Assembly: GCA_902799745.1 (NCBI GenBank)
Contig: CADCBQ010000028.1
Coordinates: 1-38,101, forward strand
Source: Fibrobacter succinogenes
GTDB taxonomy: Bacteria; Fibrobacterota; Fibrobacteria; Fibrobacterales; Fibrobacteraceae
Direction of reading: 5' to 3'
Length of the DNA: 38,101 nucleotides
The position numbers and the translations under genes were made by a program. Below the pieces are notes generated by a model that had not been told where the DNA came from, ran no database searches, and saw nothing but the letters and a program-made list of their open reading frames with translations. This document shows, piece after piece, positions 7,162 through 14,491 of the stretch (position 1 is the first letter of the stretch; each line of letters opens with the position of its first letter).

Positions 7162-9735
7162 ATGACCATTCTTGAAAAGATTGCCCTTGCCCTCCCCGCC
7201 GTCGAAAGTCCCGCTAGATACATGGGCGGCGAAGCAAACAGCGTCGTAAAGGACCACAGCCAGATGCTTTCCCGCATGGCATTCGTGTTCCCCGACAAGT
7301 ACGAAATCGGCATGAGCAACAACGGAATTCGCATTCTGTACCATGTCATCAACCGCGAACCGGACCTTCTTTGCGAAGTTTCGTTTGCTCCGTGGGACGA
7401 CATGGCGAAAGAAATGGAAAAATACGACATTCCGCTATACAGTTACGCCAGCTACACGCCGGTGCGCGACTTCGAAGTGGTCGGCATGACGCTCCAGACG
7501 GAGCTCAACTTTACAAATGTCCCCTATGTTCTGGACATAGCCCGCATTCCCGTTTGGCAGAAGGATCGTAAAGAAGAAGACCCGATTATCGTCGCTGGCG
7601 GCCCTGCCATGGCAAACCCCGAGCCGGTCGTGGACTTCTTTGACGCCTTCATGATTGGCGACGGCGAAGACATGATTGTGAAGTTCCTGCGCTGCGTAGG
7701 CGAAGGCCGCAAGGCAAAGCTTCCCCGCGCCCAGATTCTAGAGAATTTGTCTAAAATAGACGGCGTGTATGTACCGAGTTTACGCCCCGTGGTCACCAAC
7801 GAATTCGGCGACATCGTACCGGCAGAGCCCGCCAAGGGCAGCTACCAGAACACGAACGGCGTACGCAGACAGTTTATTCCGGTCATGGACCCGAAGAACT
7901 ACCCCATCAAGAACCTGATTGCCAACATGCAACTGGTGCATAACCGATTCAGTGTCGAAGTCATGCGCGGTTGCGCCCAAGGGTGCAGGTTCTGCCAGGC
8001 TGGCATCTGGTACAGGCCCTGCCGCGAACTCGATCCCGATGATGTCCTGGACATTGCCAAGGCAGGGATCAAGGCCACAGGTGAACGCGAACTTGGACTT
8101 CTTTCGCTCTCCACCGCCGACTACAAGCCGGTCGAAGGCCTCACCGACTCCATTATCGACGACCCGTTCTTCGACACCGTAGATGTGAGCCTTCCGAGCA
8201 TCCGCGTAAACGCCTTCGGCGAAACGCTTGCCCAAAAGATTTCAGCCCTCAAGGGCGGCCGCAGCGCGACATTCGCGCCCGAAACGGGTTCCGAACGAAT
8301 CCGCAAGATGATCAACAAGACCATCAGCGACCAGGACATGTACAACGCCGCCGAGCATGCCTTCAGCAGCGGCTTCAATAAGATTAAGTTGTACACAATG
8401 ATCGGTTTTCCAACGGAAAACGAGCAGGACATGGAAGCGTTCTGCAACCTGATCGAAAACCTCGTGAAAATCGGCCGCAAGTACCTGCGCGGATGCCAAA
8501 TCGCCGTGAGTATGGGCATTTTGATTCCGAAATCCTTTACCGGTCTGCAATGGGCACCGTTCATGGACAAGGAAACCGCCCTCAAGCATATCCGCTACGT
8601 GCGCGAAAGATTCTTCAGACACCCGAATGTGAAGGTGAACTGGGCCGGTTGGGAAACGAGTTTCCTCGAAGCCATTTACAGCCGCGGCGACCGCAGGCTC
8701 GGCCCCGTGATTTACGCGGCCTACAAGAAGGGTATCCTCTTCGAAAGCGATTCCTACCGTTTCAATTTCGAGAAATGGCAGCAGGTCTGGGAAGAATGCG
8801 GCTACGACACCAGCTGGGTGTACCGCATGCGCGAAAAAGACGAAGTGTTTCCCTGGGACTTCATTCACGCCGGTACAAGCAAACAGTACCTGCGCGGCGA
8901 ATGGGAAAAGGCATTCAAGGAAGACTCCGCCCCCGTGCCGAACTGCAAATGGGGCGACTGCCAAAAATGCGGCATTCCGGGCTTTGGCGCCGAAATCAAG
9001 CTCGCAAACGACCCGGTACGCCACAAGGCACCGAGCCGCACGCCCGAAGAAATCAAGAAACTGGTCGCCGAACGCCGCCCCACGCAAAAGAGCTGCCACA
9101 GCTACAAGATTACCTTCAAAAAAACGGGCCTCAGCCGATTCCTGCCGCACCAGAACATGCTCAGTTTCTTCGAGCGTACGTTCCTCTGCGCAGGCATTCC
9201 TATCAAATTTAGTGAAGGCTTCAGCCCGAAGCCCCGCATTTCGAACATGGGCGCGCTCCCGCTCGGTCTTGAAACTTATTGCGAAGTTATCAGCGTAGAC
9301 CTTTTGCAACCGCTCGATATTTCCAAGGAAAACCTGCCGAAGATCATGGCCGAACTTTCGAGGCCGTTCCCACGAGGCATGGAAATCGTGAACATAGAAC
9401 CGCTCAAGGAAAAGCTTTCTAAGCACATGCCGACAGCGATGATCTATTCGTTCACGCCCGATGCAATTCCCGAAGGCATCATGGATAAGTTCGAAAACAA
9501 GACCCTTCCCGTGGTCCAAAACCACCGCGGCCAGGAAATCAACCTGAATGAACATCTCCTCGGAATCCAGATTGCCGGTGGCGCCATTATCACCAAGGTC
9601 AAGTGCAACAACATGGGCACAACCGTGAGCCCGTTCAACATTTACGCAGCCTTGATGGGCGTGGAATTCGATCCGAAAAAACTTGACGAAAGCTCTCGCC
9701 GCTATTTAATCAAGAAAATCGCGATGGAATGGTAA
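7162..9735 (+). CDS. radical SAM protein fused to DUF2344 (TIGR03960/TIGR03936 type)
   Basis: An 857-aa protein. The N-terminal part (about 1-250) resembles the cobalamin-binding-like region found in this radical SAM family. The radical SAM core has C271-A-Q-G-C275-R-F-C278, the CxxxCxxC that binds a 4Fe-4S cluster. From about residue 645 (SYKITFKKTGLSRFLPHQN) there is a DUF2344 domain, including FSEGFSPKPRISNMGALPLG. This fusion is widespread in bacteria and its substrate is unknown to me; related proteins are often encoded near RNase G, which is not seen here. The start is chosen because ATG 7162 immediately follows a -10-like box. Confidence 0.9.
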   Translation: MTILEKIALALPAVESPARYMGGEANSVVKDHSQMLSRMAFVFPDKYEIGMSNNGIRILYHVINREPDLLCEVSFAPWDDMAKEMEKYDIPLYSYASYTPVRDFEVVGMTLQTELNFTNVPYVLDIARIPVWQKDRKEEDPIIVAGGPAMANPEPVVDFFDAFMIGDGEDMIVKFLRCVGEGRKAKLPRAQILENLSKIDGVYVPSLRPVVTNEFGDIVPAEPAKGSYQNTNGVRRQFIPVMDPKNYPIKNLIANMQLVHNRFSVEVMRGCAQGCRFCQAGIWYRPCRELDPDDVLDIAKAGIKATGERELGLLSLSTADYKPVEGLTDSIIDDPFFDTVDVSLPSIRVNAFGETLAQKISALKGGRSATFAPETGSERIRKMINKTISDQDMYNAAEHAFSSGFNKIKLYTMIGFPTENEQDMEAFCNLIENLVKIGRKYLRGCQIAVSMGILIPKSFTGLQWAPFMDKETALKHIRYVRERFFRHPNVKVNWAGWETSFLEAIYSRGDRRLGPVIYAAYKKGILFESDSYRFNFEKWQQVWEECGYDTSWVYRMREKDEVFPWDFIHAGTSKQYLRGEWEKAFKEDSAPVPNCKWGDCQKCGIPGFGAEIKLANDPVRHKAPSRTPEEIKKLVAERRPTQKSCHSYKITFKKTGLSRFLPHQNMLSFFERTFLCAGIPIKFSEGFSPKPRISNMGALPLGLETYCEVISVDLLQPLDISKENLPKIMAELSRPFPRGMEIVNIEPLKEKLSKHMPTAMIYSFTPDAIPEGIMDKFENKTLPVVQNHRGQEINLNEHLLGIQIAGGAIITKVKCNNMGTTVSPFNIYAALMGVEFDPKKLDESSRRYLIKKIAMEW

Positions 9736-9820
9736 AACTTTCGCAAAGGTTATAACACTTTTTGTCTTTTTTTATTAGTATTCCTTTAAGGTTATTGAAA
9801 AACCATTTAAGGAGTTACTT

Positions 9821-10561
9821 ATGAAAAAAATGTTTCTAGCAGCCGTGACGGCACTCGCCCTGTGTTCTTACAGCTATGCCCAGGACGACGAGTACGAAGA
9901 TGAATACGAAGATGACGCCCCGGCTCGTGTAGAAAAGACCTCTAGCGCAGACGATGAAGAAGAAGAATCTGTCCAGCCGGCCAAAGTCGAAAAGAAAAAG
10001 AAGTCTTCTGACGGCAGCGCATTCCTCGGAATCGGAATGGGCCTCACCTCGAATTTCGGCGACAAGACTCTGAAGAATATCGATGTCAAAATTAAGCTGA
10101 ACGAAAGCATGATGGTTACCGCCATCCTCGGCCTCTACCACTTTGGCGAAACCTCTACCGAAACCAAGGCCGCCGGCCAAACCGTAACCGTCGACGCAAG
10201 CGACAACCATACTGCTATCGCAATCGGTGCCGGTTTCGACTACTTCTTGCCCATGCCGCTCCTCCCGACATCTATTGGTGCCGACATGATTTACGCCAGC
10301 AACGGCGAAACCGAAGTCACTGACGAAGCTACAAAGACAACGACCACCAATTCCTCTGGCGACTTCATGTTCGATATCGTATTTGGAGTCCACGCAGAAA
10401 TCGTGCCCAACATGATTCTGTCCGGCAAGGTGGGACTCGGTTTTGACTATATCTTTGCATCAAACGAAGTCAGCAACCAGGGTGGTTCTATCGAAACAAA
10501 CGTTTCCCGTCTTGACTTCGGCCTGAAGGCTGGCGTTTACGCCACCTGGTTCTTCATGTAA
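9821..10561 (+). CDS. outer-membrane beta-barrel-like protein with acidic N-terminus
   Basis: A 246-aa protein with a Sec signal peptide (cleavage after SYSYA, about residue 20), then a strongly acidic segment (DDEYEDEYEDD, later DDEEEES), a Lys-rich patch (KVEKKKK), and from about residue 67 a repetitive amphipathic beta pattern ending in an aromatic C-terminus (YATWFFM) typical of outer-membrane barrels. AAGGAG lies 7 nt before the ATG. It stands alone, with its own terminator. The acidic region may bind cations or lie in the periplasm; this is inference. Confidence 0.75.
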   Translation: MKKMFLAAVTALALCSYSYAQDDEYEDEYEDDAPARVEKTSSADDEEEESVQPAKVEKKKKSSDGSAFLGIGMGLTSNFGDKTLKNIDVKIKLNESMMVTAILGLYHFGETSTETKAAGQTVTVDASDNHTAIAIGAGFDYFLPMPLLPTSIGADMIYASNGETEVTDEATKTTTTNSSGDFMFDIVFGVHAEIVPNMILSGKVGLGFDYIFASNEVSNQGGSIETNVSRLDFGLKAGVYATWFFM

Positions 10562-10591
10562 TCAAGAAGACCTGTTAAGGCAAAAAAATTT

Positions 10592-10624
10592 AGACCGTCC
10601 ACTTCACTTGGACGGTCTTTTTTA
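10592..10624 (+). terminator. terminator after the acidic outer-membrane protein
   Basis: Stem of 10 bp (AGACCGTCCA / TGGACGGTCT), 7-nt loop, followed by a T-run. Strong intrinsic terminator. Confidence 0.9.
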
Positions 10625-10643
10625 ATTACAATGAACAACGATC

Positions 10644-10856
10644 TTATTCCGCGGGGAGAATAATCTCGATATGGCGGGTGCTCACGTTCAAGAAGTGCGT
10701 ACGGAACAGGTCCTTTTCACTCCTGTCACTCACGCGCACCTGCGTGACGGCAATAAAGTCCTTGTTTTCACGGATGTAGTCCGTGAGACGTTCATCGCGG
10801 AGCGTATCGATTTCGCCCGTGATAATAAAGCTGTCAGTCCAAATTTTTACTAGCAT
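10644..10856 (-). CDS. small conserved-looking protein, 70 aa
   Basis: A 70-residue ORF starting MLVKIWTDSFIITGEI and ending HIEIILPAE. I chose the internal ATG at 10856 over a longer reading because the extra upstream stretch is A/T-rich intergenic sequence and because TATATT lies exactly 6 nt before this ATG (no Shine-Dalgarno), the leaderless pattern seen for neighbours. The content (SFIITGEIDTLRDERLTDYIREN) suggests a compact alpha/beta fold. No family is recognised. It is divergent from the LOG gene. Confidence 0.6.
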   Translation of the reverse strand: MLVKIWTDSFIITGEIDTLRDERLTDYIRENKDFIAVTQVRVSDRSEKDLFRTHFLNVSTRHIEIILPAE

Positions 10857-10942
10857 GTTATAAATATAAAGTTTTTTTTGTTTGCAAGCAGAAAAAAAGC
10901 GTTTTTTTGTTGCTTTTTGCCTTTTTGAGTGTATTTTAGGGA

Positions 10943-10970
10943 TATAATATAGCTGTTGGGTGTACCCAAC
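10943..10970 (+). promoter_or_regulatory. TATAAT box and start-site palindrome of the LOG gene
   Basis: A perfect TATAAT (10943-10948) is followed 6 bp later by the palindrome GTTGGGT-GT-ACCCAAC (10955-10970), which would sit right at the transcript start. No good -35 is visible. The palindrome may be an operator or a 5' mRNA hairpin just ahead of the Shine-Dalgarno. Confidence 0.55.
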
Positions 10971-10983
10971 CAAGGAGTTTACC

Positions 10984-11781
10984 ATGGCAACGAAAAAGGC
11001 AATCAAACTGACCCCCGGCAAAATGATCTACCATAATCTGGAATTTATCGATAGCGATGTCGGGCGCCCGATCAGAATTCTTTCCGAATTCATGGGTCCG
11101 TACCAGATTTTTGCACAAGAAGGCATCAAGAACACCATCGTGTTCTTCGGTTCTGCCCGCACGCTCCCCATGGCCGAACTCAAGAAACGCCAAAAGAGCT
11201 GCAAGAACAAAGCCGAACTTGCCCGACTCAAACGATTGGAAGCTGTCGCTGAATACTACGACGCCGCACGCGAACTCGGCGCAAAACTTGGCCGTTGGGC
11301 AAACAAGCAGCACGACCACGGATTTGCGGTGATGACCGGTGGCGGTCCGGGCATTATGGAAGCGGGTAACCGCGGTGCAAACGATGTCGGTACATCTTCG
11401 GCCGGCTTGAACATCAAGCTGCCCTTCGAACAGCACCCAAACCCCTACATCGACGACGAATTGAACCTGCAGTTCCGCTACTTCTTTATCCGTAAGTACT
11501 GGTTCATGAAAATGGCCAGAGCACTTGTGGTGTTCCCGGGCGGTTTCGGCACACTCGACGAAATGTTCGAAATCTTGACGCTGATCCAGACAAAAAAATA
11601 CGGCGACAAGATGCCCGTCGTGATTTACGGCAGCAAGTACTGGAACAAGGTCATCAACTGGAACTACATCGCCGAAACAGGCATGATCGACAAGGACGAC
11701 CTCAAGCTGTTCCATTTCTGCGATACCGTAGAAGATGCTTACAATGTCATTACAACGGCTCTCGAAAAGACTATGGATTAA
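10984..11781 (+). CDS. LOG-family (TIGR00730-like) nucleotide phosphoribohydrolase
   Basis: A 265-aa protein of the LOG / 'lysine decarboxylase-like' family, whose characterised members release cytokinin-type bases from nucleoside monophosphates. The Rossmann motifs are TGGGPGIMEAGNRGA (about 118-132) and PGGFGTLDE (185-193). The N-terminus is about 50 residues longer than in short LOGs. A GTG start at 10960 is possible in frame, but ATG 10984 is preferred because AAGGAG lies 6 nt before it and the earlier codons overlap the palindrome. In most bacteria the physiological substrate is not known. Confidence 0.85.
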   Translation: MATKKAIKLTPGKMIYHNLEFIDSDVGRPIRILSEFMGPYQIFAQEGIKNTIVFFGSARTLPMAELKKRQKSCKNKAELARLKRLEAVAEYYDAARELGAKLGRWANKQHDHGFAVMTGGGPGIMEAGNRGANDVGTSSAGLNIKLPFEQHPNPYIDDELNLQFRYFFIRKYWFMKMARALVVFPGGFGTLDEMFEILTLIQTKKYGDKMPVVIYGSKYWNKVINWNYIAETGMIDKDDLKLFHFCDTVEDAYNVITTALEKTMD

Positions 11782-11800
11782 TCTCAAATAACTTTTATTG

Positions 11801-11830
11801 CAAGGTGTCGCTCTGCGGCACCTTGTTTTG
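11801..11830 (+). terminator. terminator after the LOG gene
   Basis: An 11-bp stem with one T-G pair (CAAGGTGTCGC / GCGGCACCTTG), 3-nt loop, followed by TTTTGTTTTG. Its 3' arm and T-run overlap the -35 of the next promoter. Confidence 0.85.
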
Positions 11831-11850
11831 TTTTGGGGATTAGCTAAATT
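11823..11850 (+). promoter_or_regulatory. leaderless promoter of the kinase gene
   Basis: TTGTTT (11823-11828), 16-bp spacer, TAAATT (11845-11850), then 6 nt and the ATG at 11857. This is the best-formed of the leaderless promoters. The -35 is embedded in the preceding terminator. Confidence 0.6.
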
Positions 11851-11856
11851 TGGGGC

Positions 11857-12957
11857 ATGATTCGAAACATTCTGGCAGAAACATTAGATCGAGTATCTAG
11901 AAATTTGGCTCTCCGCCCGAACTACACCATGGAAGAATACCAGCGGTGGTTCGACCAGAATCCAGAATACATGCACAACGGTGCCATGCAGCACATTCAG
12001 CTCGTCGAGCCCCTGACACTCGAAGGCACCAACAACCTTTACCGCGCCCAATACTGGCTGGAACACCCGAACGACCCCAGCCGCTATGTGGAGCAAGAAA
12101 TCGTCGTCAAGATTTGCAAGTTCTGGGCAAGCCCTGGCAAGAACAGACTTCACCGTCTGAACAGTCTCTTGAGCGCTTTCCAAGACGAAATCCGCATTAA
12201 CAACCTGATTCACGCCACCAATATCGAAGGCGTGGTGCAGAGCATGGGCGGCGGCATTGCCGGCAGACACCCTTACCTCAAGATGGAGTTTATTAAGGGT
12301 TGCTCTCTGGATAGGTTATTCAAGAAAGAACTAAGTGACGACGAAATCCTGCATCGAGTCGCCCAACTCGCCTACCTGGCAAATACGATTAGCCAGTTGC
12401 ATTACTACCAAGTGGTGCACAAAGATTTAAAGCCCAAGAACTTGCTCTTGTGCCAAAATCCGCAACACAAGAACAACCACAAGATTCTCGTGTGCGACTT
12501 CGGTTACGCTCAGGCAAAAATGCGCGACACCATCACCGAGTACGGTGGACAGATGACGCCTTGCTACAGCGCTCCCGAACAGGCTATCATGGGTGAAAAC
12601 CTGTCAGCCTCGGTGGACTACTTCAGCTTCGGCATTATCGTGCACGAATACCTGACCGGTGAAAAGCTGTTCCCGCATTCGATGGACATCTTTATCGAAG
12701 ACGGCTATCGCATTACCGACCGATACTTAGAATATCTGAAGACCGGTCGCGAAAACCGCTTCCACGATCCGAGATTCCCGGAACTCACGCAATGGATTGA
12801 CAACCTCACCATTTTCGACAGCTTCGAACGTATGCAAAGTTGTCCGAATTTGTTTGATATTGCTCACAAACTCCGCGAACGCGTAAACGCCCAAGGCTAC
12901 CGTGATGTGAACACGGACTTCTTGTGGAACCAGCTGCGCGAATACAATCGTTTTTAA
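11857..12957 (+). CDS. serine/threonine protein kinase
   Basis: A 366-aa soluble eukaryotic-type kinase. Visible motifs: VVK at 83-85 (likely ATP-binding Lys), E111 (helix C candidate), VVHKDLKPKN (catalytic loop, D190 and N195), CDFG (D214, Mg-binding) and YSAPEQ (238-242, the APE-like end of the activation segment). The HKD instead of HRD suggests a non-RD-type regulation. There is no membrane helix or extracellular sensor. It is followed, 46 nt on, by the membrane protein at 13004, which has its own predicted promoter; a functional link is possible but unproven. Confidence 0.92.
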   Translation: MIRNILAETLDRVSRNLALRPNYTMEEYQRWFDQNPEYMHNGAMQHIQLVEPLTLEGTNNLYRAQYWLEHPNDPSRYVEQEIVVKICKFWASPGKNRLHRLNSLLSAFQDEIRINNLIHATNIEGVVQSMGGGIAGRHPYLKMEFIKGCSLDRLFKKELSDDEILHRVAQLAYLANTISQLHYYQVVHKDLKPKNLLLCQNPQHKNNHKILVCDFGYAQAKMRDTITEYGGQMTPCYSAPEQAIMGENLSASVDYFSFGIIVHEYLTGEKLFPHSMDIFIEDGYRITDRYLEYLKTGRENRFHDPRFPELTQWIDNLTIFDSFERMQSCPNLFDIAHKLRERVNAQGYRDVNTDFLWNQLREYNRF

Positions 12958-12968
12958 TAAAAATAAAA

Positions 12969-12997
12969 TTTTCACTTTCTAATTCATTAGTTATATT
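12969..12997 (+). promoter_or_regulatory. leaderless promoter of the membrane protein gene
   Basis: TTTTCA (12969-12974), 17-bp spacer, TATATT (12992-12997), then 6 nt and the ATG at 13004. No Shine-Dalgarno in the gap. Confidence 0.5.
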
Positions 12998-13003
12998 CAG
13001 GGT

Positions 13004-14491
13004 ATGAAAAAAACTTCTATCCTGAAATATTTTGTTCTTTTGAAAAAAGTGAAGCCCGTTCATTATTTGGTGATTGCGGGCATTATCGCCCTTGGTGTTT
13101 TTAATGCCGTTACTGCGGTCATGCCGCAAGTCAAGCAGAATCGCTACGAAAGGGGTATCGAGAAATCCTTCAACAAATGGTGGGAAGAAGAAGGAGCCAA
13201 CCAATTTAAAGTGGTTGGCATCGAACCCGACGAAAAAATCAGGCAGGAAGAATTTGAACAATTCCGCAACAGGGCTTTCGACCTAAAGCCTTCGTACATT
13301 ATCGAAGACCGTGTCGAACTCATGAAAAAGGATTTCCGCGAGTGGTGGGAAATCCGTGGTGGCAAGGAAGAATTTACAGCAAAGAACAACCGTTACCCGA
13401 GCGAATCCGACTTTAGGCATGAACTTGCGCAATGGATTGACAATTATACCGACAAGTTCGCGCGTTACAACATGGCGTTCGTTCCCAAAAAGGAACAGTA
13501 CGACCGCCTACTCACAAGCTGGATTTTGTTCCCGAGCATATGGAACTATGTTCTGTTCGCCGTGCTCTTTGTATTTGCTTTAGTGCATTTGGAAAAGCGT
13601 TGGCAGTGGTTTATTCTTTGGGGGTGCATTGTAGGTTGGACACTTGGCGGAGGCGTTCTGGTAAGCATTTTGACCGGCACAAGTTTCTTTGACCATTACA
13701 GTGGCGAACGCTACATGGGCATGAGCCTTACGATTGCCTTTTTACTTGGAGCAACCGCATTCGCCCCCCGTAAAGACATGGTGTCGCAATTAACATCGGC
13801 CGTATGCTTTACAGGGCTTGTTCTCGACATGGCCGTCAACTGGTTTGCAAATCCGAACATTTTCGGTGCGGTCACCGTGCTCTCGCCGGTCGCTTTTGGT
13901 GCAGGCGCCATTGCCGGATTAAAGATCGAAACACGCCGCAAGACTCGTTACGAGCTCAAGCAAGAAGCCTTGCAGGAACGCGCCCGCCGCATTGAAAGCA
14001 GAAACCCGATGGCCGAAATGAAGAACAAGACTCGCGTCATGATTCAATCGGGTATCGAAAACGCCAAGGGCGGTCGCCCCGAACAGGCTCTGAGCTTGCT
14101 GACGCAATCGATGGTCCAGCTTTTGCAGGAACACCCCATCGACAAGGCCGCGGTGCTTTCGCTGGCCGACAGCATGAACAAACTCTACATCGAAGTTTCT
14201 AGCAACCAGTGGCTTGAGTGGGGCGAACTCGCGAAGAACAAGAACGCCCCCGAAGCGGCTATCATGCTCTTAAAGAAAGGTCTTTCGCTTGAAAAAGACA
14301 AGAACTTCGCAAGGCGCGCCCTCTATACCTTGGGCGAGACCTGCGTCATTCGCGAAATTGACGTTGAAGAAGGTCTTAAGCACTTGCGAAAAGTCATCGA
14401 GATGAACAAAACCGACATCTTGGCTAAGCAAGCGCAAAAGATCCTGGATTCCTACAAAGCGCTTACCGACTCTTCAAGTAACGGCGATTAA
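13004..14491 (+). CDS. polytopic membrane protein with C-terminal helical repeats
   Basis: A 495-aa protein. It has one membrane helix (about 20-40), a charged region of about 125 residues, then a bundle of five or six helices (about 172-307), and a cytoplasmic tail (about 310-495) with TPR-like helical pairs (APEAAIMLLKKGLSLEKDKN and the GLKHLRKVIEMNK region). The membrane core recalls the rhomboid layout, with a GMSL segment where rhomboids have GxSG, but the catalytic His is not seen, so protease activity is not supported. I do not recognise a definite family. Its 3' end overlaps the convergent pectate lyase gene by 29 bp. Confidence 0.7.
   Translation: MKKTSILKYFVLLKKVKPVHYLVIAGIIALGVFNAVTAVMPQVKQNRYERGIEKSFNKWWEEEGANQFKVVGIEPDEKIRQEEFEQFRNRAFDLKPSYIIEDRVELMKKDFREWWEIRGGKEEFTAKNNRYPSESDFRHELAQWIDNYTDKFARYNMAFVPKKEQYDRLLTSWILFPSIWNYVLFAVLFVFALVHLEKRWQWFILWGCIVGWTLGGGVLVSILTGTSFFDHYSGERYMGMSLTIAFLLGATAFAPRKDMVSQLTSAVCFTGLVLDMAVNWFANPNIFGAVTVLSPVAFGAGAIAGLKIETRRKTRYELKQEALQERARRIESRNPMAEMKNKTRVMIQSGIENAKGGRPEQALSLLTQSMVQLLQEHPIDKAAVLSLADSMNKLYIEVSSNQWLEWGELAKNKNAPEAAIMLLKKGLSLEKDKNFARRALYTLGETCVIREIDVEEGLKHLRKVIEMNKTDILAKQAQKILDSYKALTDSSSNGD

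Noticed and set aside
10960..10983. GTG 10960 as the start of the LOG protein
   Set aside because: The eight extra codons overlap the palindrome and the Shine-Dalgarno; ATG 10984 has AAGGAG at the right distance.
10857..11021. N-terminal extension of the small 70-aa protein
   Set aside because: The extension would cover the promoter and first codons of the divergent LOG gene and is A/T-rich noncoding in character.
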